From Saposhnikovia divaricata (Eukaryota; Streptophyta; Magnoliopsida; Apiales; Apiaceae), in contig CM071598.1 in the NCBI GenBank assembly GCA_036435485.1, positions 120,654,148 through 120,718,147 on the forward strand: a stretch of 64,000 nt of DNA, read 5' to 3'. The notes below the pieces were generated by a model that was given only the letters and a program-made list of their open reading frames with translations, made no database searches and was not told the origin of the DNA. Numbering within the stretch: position 1 is the first letter of the stretch; every line of letters starts with the position of its first letter. The translations under genes and the position numbers were made by a program. Below are positions 38,701 to 48,716 of this stretch, in pieces.

Positions 38701-41700
38701 TTTCCCTGCATAATGCGTCTCAGCATTCTAGAATATAGATATGTTAAAAAAAATTTGATTGAGGTGCGGAAAACTTGACATGATCTTTTCAATGTACATA
38801 GTTCTCATTAGATTTTATGTGTCTTATCACTTAGGTAATAATTAAAAGTAATAGCTACAAAAACAAGCTATATATATTTGTTTTGTGTATCATATACAAA
38901 ATCATCACTGGATCTGAAGTATTAATTAACCTAACTAATCAAAGATGCTAGGTGCCAGTCTCAATCAGAGAGGTTATCCACTTTTAGTGAAATAACAACA
39001 TGCCATATGTCAGAAGAGCTAGCCTCGGTGATGAGTTATTAGGAAAATGGATTTTCACATGCTCGTTCAAAATTATAAGAGTTGGCAAATTCAGATTAAT
39101 AATCATGAGTACTGGTTCTCTAGTGACTATGGTTATAGATGACAACTGGCTGCTTAAGTTGGGTAAGAAAACAAAATGAAGCTAGCATGACAGCATCAGC
39201 AACTCAGCATAATGTTTTGGACTGGGAAAAGGAAATAAAACAGAAGAAGCCGGTATTGAGTTGTTTATGAAGAACAAAGAAGACAAGCAGAAGAAGAGAA
39301 TCTTTGTGGAAGAATGTCTGTTTTCTTGTTTGTGATGACATTTTTGAATATCAATTCGCATCAAGAAACCGACTGTAAACTATGCTCGTACCTTACTAGC
39401 ACAATTGGAATTGGAATAGAAAGTGCTCATGTTGGTCAAAAAGAAATCTACTACGCATGTTTCTTAATCTTTATTGATGTAATGCTCATTGACTAGATTA
39501 TTTACAAAAGTGAGGAGAATGATACAACCAAGGATTATATATTATGTGATTATTTTTGATCTTGCGATTAAATTACTAAATTATGGGGGTGAAGTTATAG
39601 GTGGCTTCTTTTACATTAAATGTAGATGTAGATTACTATAAACAGTGTAATTAGGAAGTGTACATGTGACGGGGGTATAGTATTTATGAGTAAGCATTGT
39701 ATCATCTTTTATCTGTTATCAAATTAAATTCTTTACACCTGAAATTAAAACTTGTTTACTGTTTGGGAGTTTTTTTTTTCCCTTTTTTGAATCCTTTGGA
39801 AGTTTCTATTGATTCCATTAGCAAATTATTTTCTGTTTCTCTTTTCCATTTTCATCCTATTTTAAAAGTACACACACACACACACACACATATATATCTT
39901 TATATGTATATATGTATGTTTGTAGTTAAATTTTCTAGCTTGCTACATTAGATATCCCAAATGTACCGTTGCCAAACCCTTATTCATCATCAGCCACCAC
40001 CTACTACAATCATAATATCTACACCCTCCACAACGAACTTCATCTATGGACTACCATCACATCTCTCCCAAAACATATCCAGTGCAGGTATTCTTCGTAC
40101 AATTCAGGAAGAAAAAGAGATACGTAAGTATAAAAAGTAACAGTAAAACAAACAAACTAAACAGAGCCCTGCTGTTGTAATCATCCATAAAATCTTGATC
40201 TGCAAATTCCAGGAAATCGGTCTGTGGAGTCAAAGAACAGTGTACCCTCAATTAACGCTTACCCTACTAAAGCCTCAGACTCAGTCATTCATACATACTG
40301 TCAGACTTTGCTCCACAACCAGATCATCACCAGTAGCTGTTGTGACTTACCATTTAACCACAGCTAGTACCAGAGTACAGAAACTCATCCACAATTTTTC
40401 CAAAAACAACATAGTGAAGGCCTCCTTGGAGCAAAGACCTTATCTGTCCCAAAATGTTATTTTTACATGATTAACCTTTTTGCAATTTTTAATTGAAAAC
40501 AAGGAAACATTGATTCTTTCCATGCTCATTAAAGTATATTGTTGAAAATTATAACAATGATATATGAACAATGGTAATGTGGCATATTTATTTTGTATTT
40601 GGTTGGTGCAGTTTGATGTGGCTGTTCACTATTTGTCAAATATTATCAAAGATTGGAATAGCATTTCCTGGACTAGTCGAGGAGGAATGGTATGAGATTA
40701 CTTGTAAATATCTGTCTGGTTAAATATTCTGTTTGGTTATCCATGGTTTTCCTGGAAGATCCTTCATCATCAGATTATACATATTTTTCTTGAAAACCAG
40801 AGCTACAACTTCCAGCTCATTTTACTAAAAATTTACATGGACTACTCAAGAGTTCAGTGTTTTACCTTTAAGTCCTTACTTAATTAAGTCTCGTATACTC
40901 AAAAGTATATGTCATGTTATCAATTTGTATATTCTCCCTTTCTGAGGAACAACCATAATTCTGAATAGTGATGTTGGCATGCAGGTTGCTGCACGCATAG
41001 AAGCATTATTGGGTTTCACATCTTCCATGTTTGATCCTTACTTACTTCCCGAGGTATGTGCCTGTTCCTTCCACACATTTTAGAAATTGTGCATGTCTAT
41101 TATGAGAGTACAACTCTTGAATACATTATTTGTTACTTTAATGTGCATGTTCATATGGCCCATTGCCATTTTTCCTATTCCAACAATGTGTTATTTTACA
41201 CTTTGACGACAGTACATTTTTGTAGCTGAGTAAACTTCAGATATTTTCCTGTGTACCCTCTAGAGTCTGAGACCTTTATGCATATATGTGCATCACATCA
41301 GGCAGTCATTGATATAGTTTGGCATGTATGTAAAAAGTATTAAGACTACTATGCGAAGGCCAGCTATCTTGTGTACAAGTATATACGGAGTCAAGAGACT
41401 TAGTTCTAGCGATGTATTGTAGACATACCTAGGAAGTAGATAATCTATGCTATATTTATATCATTAGATATTTGTGATGGACAAGTGGAGAACCAACAGG
41501 AGAAATCAAGACAGTTGTTGATATCAATGATGTATTCAATTTCCCAACAGCATTTCTTTCAGCCCTCTTACTCGATAGGGATATATAATGTTATTTGCAA
41601 ACCTTTGTTGTACACATACAAACTATCTCTCTATATATATAGGTATATAATATCCAAGAAATGATTCAGACGTTTCCTCTGTAATACCGAGATCCTAAAA

Positions 41701-42745
41701 GGAGATCTATGCTTTAGCATTTGCTGCTCTGAGTTGCATTTTAAATCATTGTCAGCTTTCTATACACTTTCCTTTGTCAAAGTCTGATAACTTTTACTGT
41801 GCTCCTAATTCAGGTGTCAATTAGTGATGCTATTGAGTGTATAATGATGCCATTGCAAGAAGCTCGTCCACTGCAAGCTACCTTGAGGTTGAATCAAGTT
41901 GTGATGCGTTTCTACAGGGATTCAAGTGTTCCAATTATTGATGACTGGGGAAGCTGTGTTGGCATACTTCATGCTGAAGACTGCAATGAGGTACCTTCTT
42001 TCAAGTCCTCAGGGACCGTTCTTTGTTACCATAGCAGTTACAACATTATTCTCTTCGATAAATTACATACAATATTTTAACAGTTTTTACAAGCTACGGC
42101 TTTGTCGATCATTCTTACCTTCATTTATTCAATGATGAGTCCTGGACATAGCCTGGAAATTACTCCCCTACCCCTTCTTCCATCATTGAGAGATATGGAT
42201 GATCCATCTATGAGAGAAATAGATGATAAACACCTATGCTATAGATGTATCCTCAAAGATTGCTTTTATTGATCACACTGAGAGAACCAACCAGGAAAAG
42301 CAAAAGGAATTTATATGCCTCATTTTCCCAATGACATTTTATTTTCACTTTTATCGTTAAATATAGTTCATTTCACTATTACCGGCAGGAAATAAATAGT
42401 ATTTAGAGTTTAATATTACCAACAAAATATGTTTTCTCGTGTATGCTTCTATGCATATTGGTTTATTCTTTCCATGTCCTGCAGTTAAATTCCCCACTTT
42501 CGGCCATGATGAAAAGTCCAGCTCCATGTGTTATAACCACGACATCTGTTGGTCGAGTTATTGATTTGATGCTAGAAAAGCGGTACAAGATGGTAATCAT
42601 TGTAAAATGTGGGGACACATTTGGTAATTACAACTCAACTTCAAGAGCGGTTGGAGTTTTTACAGCTGACCAATTATACAAACTAACTGTACCTGCATCA
42701 AAGCTGTCAAATCAACAGTATCCCCGTGGTATAACGTCATATTGA
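29781..42745 (+). CDS. Pentatricopeptide-repeat protein with C-terminal CBS domains (CBSPPR1 / At5g10690 type)
   Basis: Twelve exons, all bounded by AG and GT: 29781-30017, 30424-30606, 33951-34083, 34499-34596, 34717-34878, 34982-35050, 36582-36717, 38351-38583, 40612-40689, 40985-41053, 41814-41990, 42485-42745. They join in phase to 611 residues plus TGA. Residues 1-79 are basic and Ser-rich and could be an organelle transit peptide, although the Met-run start is odd. Residues 95-400 hold PPR-type helical repeats, for example NAVMQACVHCGDIDSALRIF, YNMLMKGYISTGSPHSALRV and YNTIIFACVKMNDLETAVQI. Residues 467-600 form a CBS pair, with VPIIDDWGSCVGILHAEDC in the first and the C-terminal KMVIIVKCGD...AVGVFTADQLY in the second. 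PPR tracts bind RNA and CBS pairs often bind adenine nucleotides, so a nucleotide-sensing RNA-binding role is possible but inferred. The start is one of seven consecutive ATGs. Introns 2, 6 and 8 carry repeats. Confidence 0.93.
30607..33950 (+). other. Intron 2 of the PPR-CBS gene (3.3 kb)
   Basis: The longest intron, GT...AG, phase 0. Apart from a MITE-like insert at about 31265-31680 it holds no recognisable gene. Small frames on both strands are not conserved-looking. Confidence 0.85.
31265..31680. mobile_element. MITE-like repeat in intron 2
   Basis: A run of 'cttataagcc' and 'aacttata' inverted motifs includes a duplicated 'tttgccaactcaacttat' segment (about 31320 and 31360). It ends in AT-rich 'ataacttataagtatcc' sequence. 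Such sequences are typical of small non-autonomous DNA elements in plant introns. The ends and duplication are not certain. Confidence 0.45.
35051..36581 (+). other. Intron 6 of the PPR-CBS gene, with a roughly 60-bp direct duplication
   Basis: A segment at 35144-35202 (around 'aagtctagattattacttcc') is repeated at 35248-35306 with a few changes. The open frame at 35950-36468 has no detectable homology to me and lies wholly within the intron. Confidence 0.75.
38584..40611 (+). other. Intron 8 of the PPR-CBS gene
   Basis: A 2-kb intron with two long A-runs near 38648 and 38678 and a CA/TA microsatellite at 39870-39920. A GC-richer stretch at 39960-40440 may be an old insertion. No gene is recognised. 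Confidence 0.75.
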
Positions 42746-44112
42746 TTGTTCATGAAGAGCTCCACTTTTGCATCCCTGCATATTAAACGTTACTTTCGTA
42801 GCTGCTATACAAATTCTTTTACATCCAAGCTGCTCAATGGTATATTGAACATGGATGCGATTTAGAATCAGATTTAATGTCCATCTTGAGGTAAATGACA
42901 GGTGTTGCACAGAGTTGCTAGATTAAAAATTGAAATTTATGCATCATCGGATATTAAACTATTAGAAGGCCTTCATTTTTTCTGTAAATAATTTGGTGGA
43001 GAACTCCCATGTACATGGACAACTAATGATGACTGGATGGAGAACTTCTTTGTACATGGACAATGGTTATTAGGGGACAATCATGGTGCATTGAGTTCTG
43101 TAAGAGAGCAGTGAGTTGAAAAATGCGGGCATGTATTGTATTGACATAATGGTAGCACATCTAGCTAGACATTGGTTGCACCAGATTATGGATTTTCCTC
43201 GAATACCTTGATGGTGGCGCAGATGATTAAAGGCATTTTTTTGGCTATCTTCGCTTTAATGTTTCTACAGGCAGTTGGTGGTTGCTTTGTGCTGGTAAAT
43301 GATGCCGATTGCCGATATGTATGGCACAGCTCTCTCCTGCTAGGCACAGCTCCCTCCTGCTGGGTATTAGTTTTACCAAGGCATGTGACAACCGAGGAGT
43401 TGGGATCTGATAGTACTACTGTCACTAGAATTGATTTATGCTGTGATGCTAACTTAATACTTAACACAAGAAATGTTGATTAGCTTGCTAAATCTGAAAC
43501 ATATTACTTTGATGTTATTGTGAAATTTGTATAGCTCGTCCAACACAACCGTCTTGTACTTCTGTTATTGTAGTTACAGAAAATCAACAAAATTTACCAG
43601 TGAAGTGGTGAAAGCTTATCTAGTGACTAGTTTACAGATAAAACGAGGGATTTGAGTTTTGGATTAGATGGTATTGTTGGATTTGAGTTCTGTATAGGAC
43701 TGTAAAATTAATGTTGAGGTCGTATATTATGTGGCAAAATATAACGAGGTAGATTGCTATAATTTATTGTATCAATTCCACAAGTTTGCCGGTGAAGAAT
43801 ACTATTATCCAGAACTTATAAAAAATTTCTACTAATACAACATAAATTACAAGGGGTAATTGAACATCATCGATGGTTGTAGAAGTTAAATCAGCTGTTG
43901 TAAACACTATTCATACTTATAAAAGGTGCTAACTCAACATAATTCTTGGTTGTAGAAGTTAATCAATAGATGTAGACATAACTGGTGCTTATAAAAATTA
44001 AACAAGCAAACAAACCTCATTTTAAATTCATAAAATATATGTAATTCGTAGATAAGCCTAACACAAACAAACATCATAAACTAATTATTCGTATGCAAAA
44101 TGGCAATGATGA
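42746..44112. other. Intergenic region between the convergent PPR-CBS and WRKY-like genes
   Basis: Contains the 3' UTRs of both genes. Small direct repeats occur ('gtacatggacaa' twice near 43010-43060, and 'ggcacagctc' twice near 43324-43350). No further gene is supported; the 103-codon frame at 43172 is unlikely to be real. Confidence 0.6.
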
Positions 44113-45777
44113 TCAGTTGCTCCAGCACTCTTCCTCTTTCTTGAACTTAACATACCTTCTTTTTTTCCTGATTGGACTGGTGTAAGTGGAAGGACTATGA
44201 TTATGATGACCGAAATAAGTGACAATGTAGCTACTTGGATCACTATCGCTTTTGTCGACATGTCTCTTTGCTTCGCATGTCTCATCTGCACATTTGTAGT
44301 AACTTCTATGCAATGTGCTTGCCAGTTTCTTTCGTCCGTACTTTTCCCATACCCACTCATCTGCTTCCAACTCTGCAGGACTAACAACTTTAAGCACTTT
44401 ATCTGTACAAGTTTTGGCCTTTGACTTGGATGGTTTCCTTGTTCTTTTCCGACATTGTTGTTCCAAGCCTTGTGCGTTCTCGGTTACACAAGAGTCCCCA
44501 TCATCGAGTTGAATATATGGACATAAAGGAGGCATATTTTTTTTAGGATTGGTGTGCATGGGAAAGATATGAGGACTAGGGTTCTCCAAAGTAGAGTTGC
44601 TTTCGACTTCATCGGAGACGTATTGTGCGCGTTCATCAGCTATGCTGTCAAGGAAACTTTGTTCATCTAGCCCTTGATCAAACAACGAGGCCTTGGTTTC
44701 AAACATATACCCTGGATCAAACGAGGGGACCTTGGTTTCAAACATATACGTGCGATTTAAAGGAGAGTTTAACGGATAATTATTGCAGGGCTGTGAGAGA
44801 GTCTTGTTTTCAAAGGTGTATATGGGGTTTATTGGAGGGTTTAACGGATTGCAGGACAGGGTGGGGTCCTTTGTTTCGAATGTGTATGTGAGGTTTAACG
44901 GATGAAAATTGCAGGGCTGGGACGGGGCCTTGGTTTCACACATGTATGGGTTTAATGGATAATTGCAGGGCTGGGATGGGGCCTTGGTTTTATACGTGTA
45001 TGTGGGGTTTAACGAATAATTGGTGCAGGGTTGGGAGGGGGCCTTGGTTTCATATGTGTATGTGGGATTTAACTGAGGTTTTAACAGATAATTATTGCAG
45101 GGCTGGGAGGGGGCCATGGTTTCATATGTATACGTGGGATTTAACGCATAATTATTGCAGGGCTGGGAGGGGGCCGGGGCCTTGGTTTCAAAGGCGTATG
45201 TTGGGTTCAACTGATGATAATTATTGCAGTATTCGGAGGGGGCCTTGGTTTCAAAGGCGCCTGTTGGGTTTAACTGATAATTATTCCAGTACTTAGAGGT
45301 GGCCTTATTGCAATGCTGGGAGGGGGCTTTGGCTTCGAATGTGTATGTGGGGGCTTTGCTTTCGAATGTGTATGTGGGGTTTAACGGATTATAATTGCAG
45401 GTCTGGGAAGGGACCTTGGTTTCACACGTGTAAGTGGGATTTAACGGAGGGTTTTTGGAATAATTAGTGCAGGGCTGGGAGGGGGTCTTGGTTTCATCTG
45501 TGTATATGGGGTTTAACTGAGGATTCAACACATTATTATTGCAAGTCTTAGAGGAGGTCTTTTTATCACACAGAAACACGACTTGATCATTAGTACCAAT
45601 AATATCAAAATCATCCGTAGACACTTCTCCAGGAATGTTTAGATCATCAGTATCAACATGTACAAGACCATGTGAACCATTATTATTCTTAAAAGCAGAA
45701 TGATTTTGATCAAAGCCGTGGTTATATTGTTTAAAAACTGGAGGGCCTGCACTCCACTGACCAGAATAGTACTCCAT
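44113..45777 (-). CDS. WRKY-like transcription factor with an N-terminal tandem Cys/Ser-Gln peptide repeat
   Basis: A 554-residue, single-exon frame. The chosen start (ATG at 45777, MEYYSGQWSAG) lies downstream of a TATA box at 45865-45872. The in-frame ATG at 45900 is upstream of that box. Residues 70-366 hold about 13 imperfect copies of a unit near TYTFETKAPSQPCNNYPLNP. Most copies carry a Cys and a Ser-Gln. Residues 442-454 (CRKRTRKPSKSKA region) look like a nuclear signal. The WRKY-like domain is at 472-527: heptapeptide WEKYGRK (477-483) instead of WRKYGQK, and zinc ligands Cys496, Cys501, His525, His527 (C-X4-C-X23-H-X-H, as in group I/II). The intron usually found after the Arg before YY(R/K)C is absent, since HRSYYKC is continuous. 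It is probably a nuclear DNA-binding regulator, but the altered heptapeptide may weaken or change W-box binding. Pseudogenisation is unlikely given the intact frame. Confidence 0.85.
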   Translation of the reverse strand: MEYYSGQWSAGPPVFKQYNHGFDQNHSAFKNNNGSHGLVHVDTDDLNIPGEVSTDDFDIIGTNDQVVFLCDKKTSSKTCNNNVLNPQLNPIYTDETKTPSQPCTNYSKNPPLNPTYTCETKVPSQTCNYNPLNPTYTFESKAPTYTFEAKAPSQHCNKATSKYWNNYQLNPTGAFETKAPSEYCNNYHQLNPTYAFETKAPAPSQPCNNYALNPTYTYETMAPSQPCNNYLLKPQLNPTYTYETKAPSQPCTNYSLNPTYTYKTKAPSQPCNYPLNPYMCETKAPSQPCNFHPLNLTYTFETKDPTLSCNPLNPPINPIYTFENKTLSQPCNNYPLNSPLNRTYMFETKVPSFDPGYMFETKASLFDQGLDEQSFLDSIADERAQYVSDEVESNSTLENPSPHIFPMHTNPKKNMPPLCPYIQLDDGDSCVTENAQGLEQQCRKRTRKPSKSKAKTCTDKVLKVVSPAELEADEWVWEKYGRKKLASTLHRSYYKCADETCEAKRHVDKSDSDPSSYIVTYFGHHNHSPSTYTSPIRKKRRYVKFKKEEECWSN

Positions 45778-45864
45778 ACTACTAGCTCGAAAAAGAGAAG
45801 AAAAAAAAGACCACCTTGGTTCTAATGTGTGATATGAAAGCACACGGACCAGCAACCCCTTAAA

Positions 45865-45872
45865 TTTATATA
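45865..45872 (-). promoter_or_regulatory. TATA box of the WRKY-like gene
   Basis: TATATAAA on the minus strand, about 90 bases upstream of ATG 45777. A start of transcription near 45840 would leave a 5' UTR of about 60 bases. Confidence 0.6.
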
Positions 45873-45900
45873 GGAGGTTTGTGTGGAAATTTTGAGACAA

Positions 45901-46229
45901 ATCGACAATGCGACCAAGTTCTTTGTGATTCCATTACCATATTTAATCAATCGAAGGACGTACAAATTTCCTTTTTTTTTTTGGTGCAAGAAGTTTATCT
46001 AAGGACACTTGTATTTTTTAATTGCTAATTTATCCTATTATTGCCTAGAATAGAGGGTATCTGGAGACTTTTCCACCATTATTTGTAAATTATTTCCATT
46101 ACTATGTTCTTATTTACTTAGAAGATTTAGTATAAAAACAATAATTACTTTTTAATATAATCATGTACTACATATTTTTTTAAAGTAAAAAAAAGTAACT
46201 CCTCAATCTATATTGCAATTTAAATAAAT
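45901..46229. other. AT-rich spacer upstream of the WRKY-like gene
   Basis: No gene or clear repeat is visible. Runs of T near 45970 and 46240 are present. It could hold distal promoter elements of the WRKY-like gene. Confidence 0.4.
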
Positions 46230-47643
46230 TAATCCATCTTTATCTTTTTTTTTTTTATCTTTGTCTTTATCTTTATCTTTTATCAAAATTCCCAGGAGCT
46301 TTAGAATTGCTCGAATCATATTTATTTTTCTAGAGTTCCTCTATTTTAAATAATTAAAACTTACTTCTTTAGGCTCTATTTTTCAAAAAAAGAAATCAGA
46401 ACTTCCTTTTTTAATATTAACATCTTCAAAATAGAAAAAGTTTTCGAATTTGTAGGAAAGAAAAAATCAAATTTATATATTCGAAATAGAAAATAAATTT
46501 TATATTTCAGAACTTCCCTTTTTAACATTAACATCTTCAAAATAGAAAAGGTTTTTGAATTTATATGGAATAAGAATCCAAATTTACATATTCGAAATAG
46601 AAAAGAAATTTTATATTCTTATATATATATAATCATCGCTTTTAATGATCAAATTTTATTACCTTGTTTGTAACACTTTTTCTTGCTTTTGTTTGCCTTT
46701 GTCTTTATTCATATTTTTAGTTCTTTTTTATTCACTCTTATTTTGTTTAATTTTTAATGTACATGGCTATGTGTGTGCTCCACTGATTTTTTGCGATTTT
46801 CAGGTTGCTTTTTTTTGTTGGTTTTTAAGGTTTAAATTTACTAATTTAATATTTGTTTTCTTTGTTTTATTTTTAAATTTATGATTTATTATGATTTTAG
46901 TTATAATTATAGATTATTAGTAACCATTGGTTGTTCTTTGCTTTGGATTTTGTATATTTTGTTAGTGATCTCGATACATAGATACCTGATCGTGTGAACA
47001 AAAATTAGGAAATCTTTTTCTACTTGAGAAGTAGAAGCACTTGAGAAACTTGGCACAAAAGTTTTGAACTTTTACCATTTCCTCTTTATTTATTTATTGT
47101 TAATTGTTAATTTGTCATTATTATCTTCACATTGTTCTTGATCATAATATTCCAACGTCTTCTTATAATTAATTCAATCAAATCTACTTTTTTATCTATA
47201 TGTATTTATTACAACGGGTGTCGGACTAAGAAAACGTGAGACAAAATTGACGTAAAAAATAAGTATATAGTTTATTTTGTTGTCTATATATGTATTAAAA
47301 TTTGTATAATATTGTGTTTACTAATTTATAAATATTTTATTATTGATTTTTTTTTCTTAAATAGTCTATATTTTGAAAATTAAAAAAATATTACAAGGCC
47401 GTCGCTACACGCGGCTTATATGTATTTATTACAACGGGTGTCGGCCTAAGAAAACATGATACAAAATCGACATAAAAAATAAGTATATAGTTTATTTAGT
47501 TGTCTATATAATATTAAAATTTATGTAATATTGTGTTCATTAATATATTTATAGATATTTGCTTTTTGATTTCTTTCTTAAATTTATATTTTGATTTTTT
47601 TTGCAAAATAAACAAGGCAGCCGCGAAGCGCAGCTTAGTCAAA
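46230..47643 (+). mobile_element. Helitron-like unit A of a tandem array
   Basis: The 5' part has 'cccaggagctttagaattgc' near 46291. It shares successive blocks with units B and C: 'ttctttaggctcta', 'catattcgaaatagaaaa', 'gatcgtgtgaacaa' and 'acaacgggtgtcgg'. It ends in a GC hairpin (GCCGCGAAGCGCAGC) followed by TTAGTCAAA. The 3' terminal segment is present twice (hairpin-like ends near 47400 and 47625). No Rep/helicase is encoded, so it is non-autonomous. The 5' end is approximate. Confidence 0.55.
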
Positions 47644-47659
47644 TCTTCTTTTATATTTA

Positions 47660-47660
<1 letters not shown>

Positions 47661-47718
<58 letters not shown>

Positions 47719-47719
47719 G

Positions 47720-47758
<39 letters not shown>

Positions 47759-47782
47759 TATATATATATATCTATCTATCTA
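47661..47782. repeat. (ATCT)n microsatellite
   Basis: About 25 uninterrupted tetranucleotides with one ATGT variant, then a short TA/ATCT mixture. The long Ser/Tyr/Ile frames across it are artefacts of the repeat. Confidence 0.95.
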
Positions 47783-48189
47783 TTATATATCGAATCATAT
47801 TTACCTATTTTTCTAGAGCTCCTCTATTTTAAATATCAAAATTAAAACTTCCTTCTTTAGGCCCTATTTTTTAGAAAAGAAATCAAAACTTCTTTTTTTA
47901 ACATTAAGTTAAGATTAACATATTCGAAATAGAAAAGGTTTTTGAATTTTTAGAGAAGAAGAAGTTAATTTTACATATTCGAAATAGAAAAGAAATTTTA
48001 TTTTCTTATATATATACAATCACGGCTTCCAACAATCAAATTTTATCAACATGTTTGTAACCTTTTTTCTTCCTTTATTTTTTTGTTAATTTTTAAGGTT
48101 TTTTTTTATATTTTGGTTTTTTTAAGGTCTTCTGATTCAGATGTCTTCGTATACGATACATGATTTTAAAAAATTTTATATCATGATCG

Positions 48190-48615
48190 GATAGATATGA
48201 GAGAATCATATATTTTTTCTGATTCTACAATAGAACCACTTTTTTTCAAAAAAAAAAAAATTCGACATCGCCACGTCACTGCTGACGTGGCACTGCCACG
48301 TCACCACTGTTGACATGACACTACCACGGGACAGTGCCACGTCAGATGCCATGTCATCACTGCTGACATGGCAGTGCCACATCATCAGTGACGGCATCAT
48401 TGATGACATGGCACTGCCACGTGGTATTGCCATGTCAGCAATGATGACATGGCAGCTGACTTCAGTAGTGCCACGTCAGCAGTACTGCCACATCAGCAGT
48501 GGTTCTGTTACAGAATCAGAATTTTTTTTTATAGAACCAAAAAAAATTGATCTTTTTTTTATAGAACCAAAAATTAAAACTTAGAATCATATAAAAAATT
48601 AGTAGTTCTCTCATA
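48190..48615. mobile_element. Foldback insert with a core of inverted TGCCACGTCA sites
   Basis: The outer parts are inverted copies: 'atgagagaa...' with '...ttctctcat', and 'ttctgattct' and 'agaaccac' on the left with 'gtggttct' and 'agaatcag' on the right. The core (48265-48500) consists of many copies of TGCCACGTCA or close variants in both orientations, so it can form stacked hairpins. No protein is encoded. TGACGTGGCA is a strong plant bZIP-type (ACGT-core) site. Confidence 0.6.
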
Positions 48616-48650
48616 TTCTCTATATAAGGAGGTCCTCTCTAGAATAATGG

Positions 48651-48651
<1 letters not shown>

Positions 48652-48714
<63 letters not shown>
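48652..48714. repeat. (TA)n microsatellite
   Basis: About 31 uninterrupted TA units within Helitron unit B. Confidence 0.95.

Positions 48715-48716
<2 letters not shown>

Noticed and set aside
43172..43483. 103-codon frame downstream of the PPR-CBS gene
   Set aside because: Includes a short hydrophobic stretch but lies in the 3' flank, contains a small DNA duplication, and has no supporting motif.
45778..45900. Upstream in-frame start of the WRKY-like gene (ATG at 45900)
   Set aside because: A TATA box at 45865-45872 lies downstream of it, and the extra 41 residues look like untranslated sequence; ATG 45777 is preferred.
47533..47832. 99- and 71-codon Ser/Tyr/Ile-rich frames
   Set aside because: Pure translation of the (ATCT)n microsatellite.
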